Notes under the pieces: generated by a model | What the model saw: the letters and a program-made list of their open reading frames with translations, nothing else | The model's database searches: none | Told to the model about the DNA's origin: nothing | NCBI GenBank assembly: GCA_963669155.1 | Contig: OZ022594.1 | Coordinates: 20,319,062 to 20,383,061 of the forward strand | Direction of reading: 5' to 3' | From: Arbacia lixula | Taxonomy: Eukaryota; Echinodermata; Echinoidea; Arbacioida; Arbaciidae | DNA length: 64,000 nucleotides | Position numbers and translations under genes: made by a program | Part shown: one piece after another, positions 58,584 to 64,000 of the stretch | Layout of the letters: the number at the start of each line of letters is the position of its first letter | How positions within the stretch are numbered: position 1 is the first letter of the stretch

Positions 58584-59564
58584 TTACTTGCAAAATACCT
58601 TTTGGAGGCCTCGCTGAAAACGTCGATATTGAAAGGTGTATATAAATGGATTTATCCATATGTTACCAAAACTGACGAACACAGAAACCATGTACGGTAT
58701 GCCTTCAAAATCTAGGTAACCCCCGAAGCAGAAATAGAGATAGAGTGCTTGGCTTGGGGTCCAACAGACAACGAAACAAATAGAAAGTGACAGCAACATT
58801 TTGATAGTGTTCCTGCTGGCGCGGCTTCTCTGATCTGCTATGGTTTGCTGGAAACTTGGAGAGGGCGTTGTGACGGTGTCCCCCTTGCCTGTACGCTGTG
58901 GACGTCGCTCGTTGTTGCGCAGCTGGGCGGTTGTCTTGAGTTTGAACGTGATCGTAATGTATACAAAGACCATGATGCTTATTGGTAGTACAACATCCAA
59001 CACCGCTGTTAGAACTCCCATGGCAATTTGCATTTCATCGGTCGGGAACAAGAACAAAAGGCATTTGTTGCCTTCCACTTTCGTGATGTACAGGATATTT
59101 TGCTGAAACGCGAGTCCGACAACCCAAGGAATTAACACGATAATCTTCAGCCACTTCATGAACATCTGAGCCTGGTATCTGAGCGGGAAAACAATGGCGT
59201 AGTACCTTTCTAGAGTAATGAATGCCAAGTTAATGCAACTCGCTGTAATGCTTGACCAAAAAAGGTACTTCGTGTACCAGAAGGCACACAGAAATTTCGC
59301 CAGTCCTGGCATCCCCTGCGGCAGGGGCGGTAGGGGTACAACAAATCCAATTATGAGGAGAACGGACGTCGTAAGATCTATCAGGGACTGATTTCCAATG
59401 AGGATGTTCGTCGCGTCATGGAGATCATTAACCAAAATGATGACAAGAAGAACGGTCGCGTTGCCGATTATACCGAATATACCAAACAATGTGTACATGA
59501 TTGTGGTGACAAGACCGCTTACCTCACTGGCATATGAATCGTCAGTTAGAGACGAATTATTCAT
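58584..59564 (-). CDS. Class A (rhodopsin-like) G protein-coupled receptor, intronless
   Basis: A 326-residue seven-helix receptor of the plasma membrane, expected to bind an extracellular ligand and signal through G proteins. Visible class A hallmarks are GN in helix 1 (G34-N35), D63 in helix 2 and a Cys pair C93/C168 for the loop disulfide. Further hallmarks are E119-R120-Y121 at the end of helix 3, W147 in helix 4, CWTP at 267-270 in helix 6 and NPFIY at 305-309 in helix 7. An amphipathic helix 8 follows (FQYRRFQRGL), and a Cys at 325 could be palmitoylated. The short N-terminus has Asn-linked glycosylation sites at N2/N3. The length is normal for a peptide-type receptor. Ligand and subfamily are not recognisable; many echinoderm and amphioxus genomes hold large families of such single-exon receptors. 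The M at 59564 is the first in frame and leaves a complete helix 1. Confidence 0.93.
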   Translation of the reverse strand: MNNSSLTDDSYASEVSGLVTTIMYTLFGIFGIIGNATVLLVIILVNDLHDATNILIGNQSLIDLTTSVLLIIGFVVPLPPLPQGMPGLAKFLCAFWYTKYLFWSSITASCINLAFITLERYYAIVFPLRYQAQMFMKWLKIIVLIPWVVGLAFQQNILYITKVEGNKCLLFLFPTDEMQIAMGVLTAVLDVVLPISIMVFVYITITFKLKTTAQLRNNERRPQRTGKGDTVTTPSPSFQQTIADQRSRASRNTIKMLLSLSICFVVCWTPSQALYLYFCFGGYLDFEGIPYMVSVFVSFGNIWINPFIYTFQYRRFQRGLQKVFCK

Positions 59565-59770
59565 GTTGATGAATAAGAAAACTGGACAGTCAGAATCTCA
59601 ACAATAAATAGACAAGAAGGAGGTCTCAGAGGGTATTAGTCTGCTCAACAACTAAACAAATGTTTGTTCCCCCGACTTGTCAAAAATTGATGGATAAGGA
59701 GTCCAGAGAACTCTTAAAACTCAAGATTGGTCTTGCCGTCTTAGATGGCAGGCTGATGGAGCCCCGTGGA

Positions 59771-59778
59771 CTTATATA
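59771..59778 (-). promoter_or_regulatory. TATA-like box upstream of the GPCR
   Basis: TATATAAG on the minus strand, in the context CTGTATATAAGTCCACGG. It is about 210 bp before the GPCR ATG, with CA-type start candidates 25-35 bp further on. It is consistent with a core promoter but unproven. The 61-codon plus ORF here is ignored. Confidence 0.4.
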
Positions 59779-59995
59779 CAGAGATTTTATCTACACGTTA
59801 GACTGTGTACAAGTGGAGAAGATTGAGAAGTGGAGCAATTTATAACTGGCGAATAGTAGAAAAGATAGCCTAACACGTGATATCTTTGCTTAACGAATTT
59901 ATTTCTTCTCATGATTCTCGCTTGCTATGGTATGCGCATCGAGGGAGAAGAAGTTGTAAGATGTAGATGGGGAGAGACAGGAAAAGATATAAATA

Positions 59996-60075
59996 CAGAC
60001 ACGCACACACGCACACATACACACACACATACACGCACGCACACACGCACACACAGACACACACACATACATAGA
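59996..60075. repeat. (CA)n microsatellite
   Basis: About 80 bp of CA repeats with GCA and TA variants. The ORFs of all frames here are artefacts. Confidence 0.95.
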
Positions 60076-63000
60076 GGGAGAGGGGTGGGCATAGCACAGC
60101 GAGAATGAGAGAGGATGACGCAAAAAGGATACACCATCGATTGAATACCGGTTCAAAAGATGTTGTCTTTTATAGATGATGCGATGACATGAAAGAAGAC
60201 ATGGCGGCATTTGATTCCAAACCTGTAACAATAATATGATTTCATTTCAAGTAAGTTTATGATTCTATCGAGTATTGCAAAGATAACTGTAATGGAAATG
60301 CTTTAAAAACACCAACATTTGTTTGTTGCATTACTTACGTAGGGGCTGCTGTAACTCTCTACGTGCTAAACATATCTCTGCCGTGTGCATGGTGTGGGGT
60401 GTATATGAAGAGTTTGTTTGCAAAAGGGATTAGATCTTCTTTTGACCATTCTGAGAAAATCTACTTTTTTTATTCTTCCATATTGCAATATTCTTATGCA
60501 AAAGTAATGTGTTATGATATACTACCCTACCATGTGAACATAAAATGTGGTCTATAAGAAATCTACCTAAAAAAATACCTTTATGGATCTAACCCCTTTT
60601 GCGAATGAGCTCTTATGTTTGACTTATGCAGAAATGCGCCATTAGCCCAAGATGAGTTCATAGATTTTACTCACGTTTTTTTTTATTTTCAGCATACGAA
60701 TGCGTATCCTCCAAGGAGCTGTAAAGTGTGAACGTTGTTTGAAGGGTCGTGGCAGTATTCGCTAAACCGTATGTAAGATTTGACGACGACTTGCTAAAAT
60801 TGCGAGAGTCTACTTCTTTCGTACGGCGTCTTACTGGCGGCATCGTTCGTTGGCTGATCCAAAATAGACCAGAACCCCTCGACCGTATTTACCCGCTTCC
60901 CAGTGTAGGAGTGTAGGTAGATGCACAAACATCGTTTAACACTTTCAGCTGACTATAATGTGTCGCATCTCTATACGAGGTAAAGAAAATAGGATTCATG
61001 GGACTAAAAACATCTATGGTACATTGATTTATTGACTTTCATACAACATATACAATAAATATAATCTACATTATATAGCGCAAAGCTACAATTTACATTT
61101 AATATTCCATGTAGTGAATATACTTCAAATAATGTAAAACAAAGTAACATCATTAATTATATCACTGGATAACACGATGACATATATCAATATTAATTTT
61201 GTGACAATATTTAGGGAAAAGACATTTTACATGTTCATTGAGAAGAAGCAAAAAAAAAAAAAATGAAACATCGTAACAGTATGTCCACTATTATGTGAGG
61301 ACGTTGACGTAACAGTTATATTTGCATATTGATAATTTTGTGATGAAGCAGGAGATTGACACTATTTGCAAGTAATGTAGATGGGAGGTTGTTGGGTGAA
61401 GTTCAAAGCAACGTATTTATTGCAAACTGTAATGAGCCCAGTAGCTGCCTTTGGGAAAACTGATTCTTTTTCTCTCTAGAATATTAGAGAGTGATGCGAG
61501 AACAGACATACATATGTAATCACTGACTATATTGGATCACCTTTCCTGTGTATAGATATCCCTTTTACTGTTTTTATTTCCCCAACACTTGACCTATAGA
61601 ATTTTGAATTTTAAAATGAGGATTGATGCTACGTAACTATGTCAAACAATGCTTATTTAGGAAATCTTTTACGTTTTTTTTTTTATTCGAACATAGAAAT
61701 AACAGTACATAAATCAACATCATAACTAGGAAACACAAAACAAAGAACACGATGAATTAAATTACAGATGACAGAAAGAGACAGCGTGTGGGTCAAGTTC
61801 CACAAAAAAATAAGTAATTTGTCATTGCCCGAGGGCATTTATACCCATTGCCTGCATATCCAACACTCTTGCCTAGTTTAAATCCACCAATTGCATTGAT
61901 TATTTCACTTTGAATTTAAAGGTTTTCAAACATATGGGTTTACGGCTACTTATATAGATGGTGGGTGGATTTGTTGAGAAAGGTTTCTCAATCATTAGAT
62001 CTAATTTGGAATGTTGATGATATTACAAGTAGATATGATACTCTTTTTAAAAAAAGTTGGTTTTCATTTACAATTTGTAATTCTTGTAGGAATCTAATGT
62101 CCACTTCTGTCTATTACAATCGTAGTGATAATTGCCTCTTAATTTGTGATCGTGGTTGATCGCTTTTAGTACTGATTTAGTACCGAGGATAGGATTGTCC
62201 TTAGATCGCGACACCTGCTAATTTGACGTGGAATACGTATGCCAATAAAAACAGTTTGGTTTGGTATTAAGTAATGAATGGGTGAGTCAAAGTGATTCGA
62301 TTTGTCTTTAAGTAGTTGATACGTTGTAATTTCATTTATAGCTGAATTGTGTTCCTGTAAGCGTCCTTCTAGCCAATTAAAATGCTATATATGGCATTGC
62401 ACCCCCCCCCCCCATCTTATCATCATCTGCGCCCCCGATGTAGACATCATTTCATTTGTGAAGACGAACAAATGCAATACGCGCACATGATATGATCTAT
62501 TTTCTGCTGATAACTTGTCACGAGAAGTAGAATATGCGGGCCACTCTCATAATTATCTCGCCGGTGTGAACAATATCTTGATAGTGACAAGAGGACAAGT
62601 GGAACAGGCTGAAATTAGTTACGTCGTTGGCTGACTTCATCAATCAGGACAAATTAAATGCAACCATTTTTTGTGATGGATCGCAGGTTACCTCATACAA
62701 TCTCTTTTTCAAAACGATATTATCTTGATTGTGACGACAGAACAAGTGATTTTGGTGGAAATTACTTATTGGCTGACCTTCTTAAAGTAAAAAGTTAAAA
62801 TGCAATAAATCATTCGTTTTTTTATCACAAGTTGATTCATATTGATATTTTTTCCTTTGAATCTTTCCTCCAAAAATCAACGAAAAAGGAGGAAATAAAC
62901 AATGTGGTTCACTATCATACAATGATAATCATTCCACATACATTTCATGCATTGTCATTACATACAAAGATATAAACCAAATTTCAATGACTTCGTATTC

Positions 63001-63965
63001 TAAAATGTTAAACGAACATCCCGTAACGTAGACATGTATATCATCTAGAATTGTGAATCATGAACGAATTACAGTTCGAATCACACGGTCTGAAGTTACA
63101 GTAGAACCGTTCGGTCGTGATCACAGGAGCCATTAGCGTCTGACAGGAACACTTTTAGAAATGCTCTCGAAAAGATAAAACCGTTGAACATATAATAATC
63201 AGGGACCCCTGATGATAGCAGAATATATATGGTATGATAACGCGTCCCTAAATGATTACTACGACAAAGCGCTTCTGCATGTTCATTGAGCGTGTTATTA
63301 ACATGATTTGACATTTCATGGAACATACAATGAGCGTAATTATAAAAAAAAACGACAAAAAATACATGTACATAAGCACTAACAGCTCTCCTTGACAGGG
63401 GATAACCTGACTTGCTCCTAAGCATACCAAAATGTCAAAAGGGTATACATATACACATACCGTATATATTACAATAATATTCACAAGATCATCAAAATAT
63501 TTGAATTGTCGAAACCCGAGATGAGATACCTTAGTAAATTGCCTATCCAAGTGTCATGAACGACAAGCGTGTTTAAAAAGAATCTGCCTAATTAGAGATT
63601 CATAATTCATACCAAGAAACCGTTTTTTTTAACGCTTTTTCTAGTTTATTAGCTAATGGAGTGAAATAAATCATTTCTTTAAACCACGGGAGGGGTTAAT
63701 GTCTTCAGCAGCATGCGCTGTCTCCATGAAAGTGCTTATTCGCCTCCCATTCAATTGCGAGTCAGGATGGACTAACACATGTACTATATCTGAATCCATT
63801 TTAGCATTAGTCATACATCACCTCTGACAGTTTTTAAAATGTTATTGCGACATTGTGTATTGAGTATTCATGTATCCATGTAATGTGATTGTCAATAGAA
63901 ATGGCATGTCAAGTAGTTTCACATATTCTTGTCCATGGTGATGATGATTGAAGTAAATAAAAAAA
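60076..63965. other. Sequence without recognised gene
   Basis: AT-rich. Weak signals are a minus-strand GCGCTATATAATG tail-like motif at about 61069-61082, resembling the SINE/LINE tails in this window, and ACCAATAAAAACAGTTTGG-like sequence at about 62240, which could be a retroelement 3' end. A C-run lies at 62402-62413. On the plus strand a TTTTATTTTCAG acceptor-like site near 60700 leads to a 23-codon open stretch, not called. Confidence 0.4.
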
Positions 63966-63971
63966 TAAATA

Positions 63972-64000
63972 AAGATCAATCAATCAATCAATCAATCAAT
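63972..64000. repeat. (ATCA)n microsatellite at window end
   Basis: AATAAATAAAGATCAATC followed by repeated ATCA, truncated by the window edge. Together with the A-rich lead it may be another retroelement tail. Confidence 0.85.

Noticed and set aside
60701-60775. Plus-strand exon after a good TTTTATTTTCAG acceptor
   Set aside because: Only 23 open codons in one frame and no partner exon seen.

Overview
The window reads as nuclear genomic DNA of an animal. It is AT-rich and has introns, microsatellites and dense short inverted-repeat transposons. It also carries non-LTR retrotransposon ends and an intact Tc1 element. The repeat style (TACATGTA-rich DNA, palindromic MITEs) and the gene content suggest a marine invertebrate deuterostome such as an echinoderm. 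This placement is an inference and was not searched.

The main gene is on the minus strand. Five small exons (34378-34566, 23990-24055, 23233-23426, 4101-4257, 192-298) join with matching codon phases into 235 residues, starting at an ATG at 34558. The encoded stretch has the conserved N-terminal blocks of the ARHGAP18/28/40 family of Rho GTPase-activating proteins. The RhoGAP domain itself must lie beyond position 1. Candidate 5' non-coding exons lie near 35760 and 52605. A 78-bp in-phase exon candidate lies at 8925-9002. The DNA from 1 to about 34.5 kb, and possibly to 52.7 kb, is therefore mostly intron of this gene.

The introns are packed with repeats. Families seen more than once are labelled A to I. 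A is a TTAA-flanked palindrome, C a GGGCCCTGTTGCAT-ended element, D a near-perfect 230-bp hairpin, and F an element built from repeated TTAGCCCCGTACTAT motifs. B, E, G, H and I are other inverted-repeat or dispersed families. Single-copy inverted-repeat elements are described separately. Larger items are a 1.7-kb Tc1 element with a full 340-codon transposase (12170-13868), a 76-77 bp satellite (16480-18703, 19434-19675) split by a 730-bp insertion, a 64-bp tandem array (10530-11700) split by an F element, and a 640-bp TTAA element (20467-21106).

From about 52.6 to 53.4 kb the DNA is locally CpG-richer. It looks like a divergent promoter: a candidate first exon runs to the left, and a small ORF with no acidic residues (53108-53389) runs to the right. 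Beyond this, 53.5-58.1 kb is mostly repeats, including truncated LINE 3' ends. A single-exon class A GPCR lies on the minus strand at 58584-59564 with a TATA-like box about 210 bp upstream. From 60.1 to 64 kb no convincing gene is seen.

No operon, CRISPR array, tRNA, rRNA or viral gene was recognised. No clearly new multi-gene system was found. The most informative features are the cryptic multi-exon gene and the nested transposon insertions that preserve their empty target sites.
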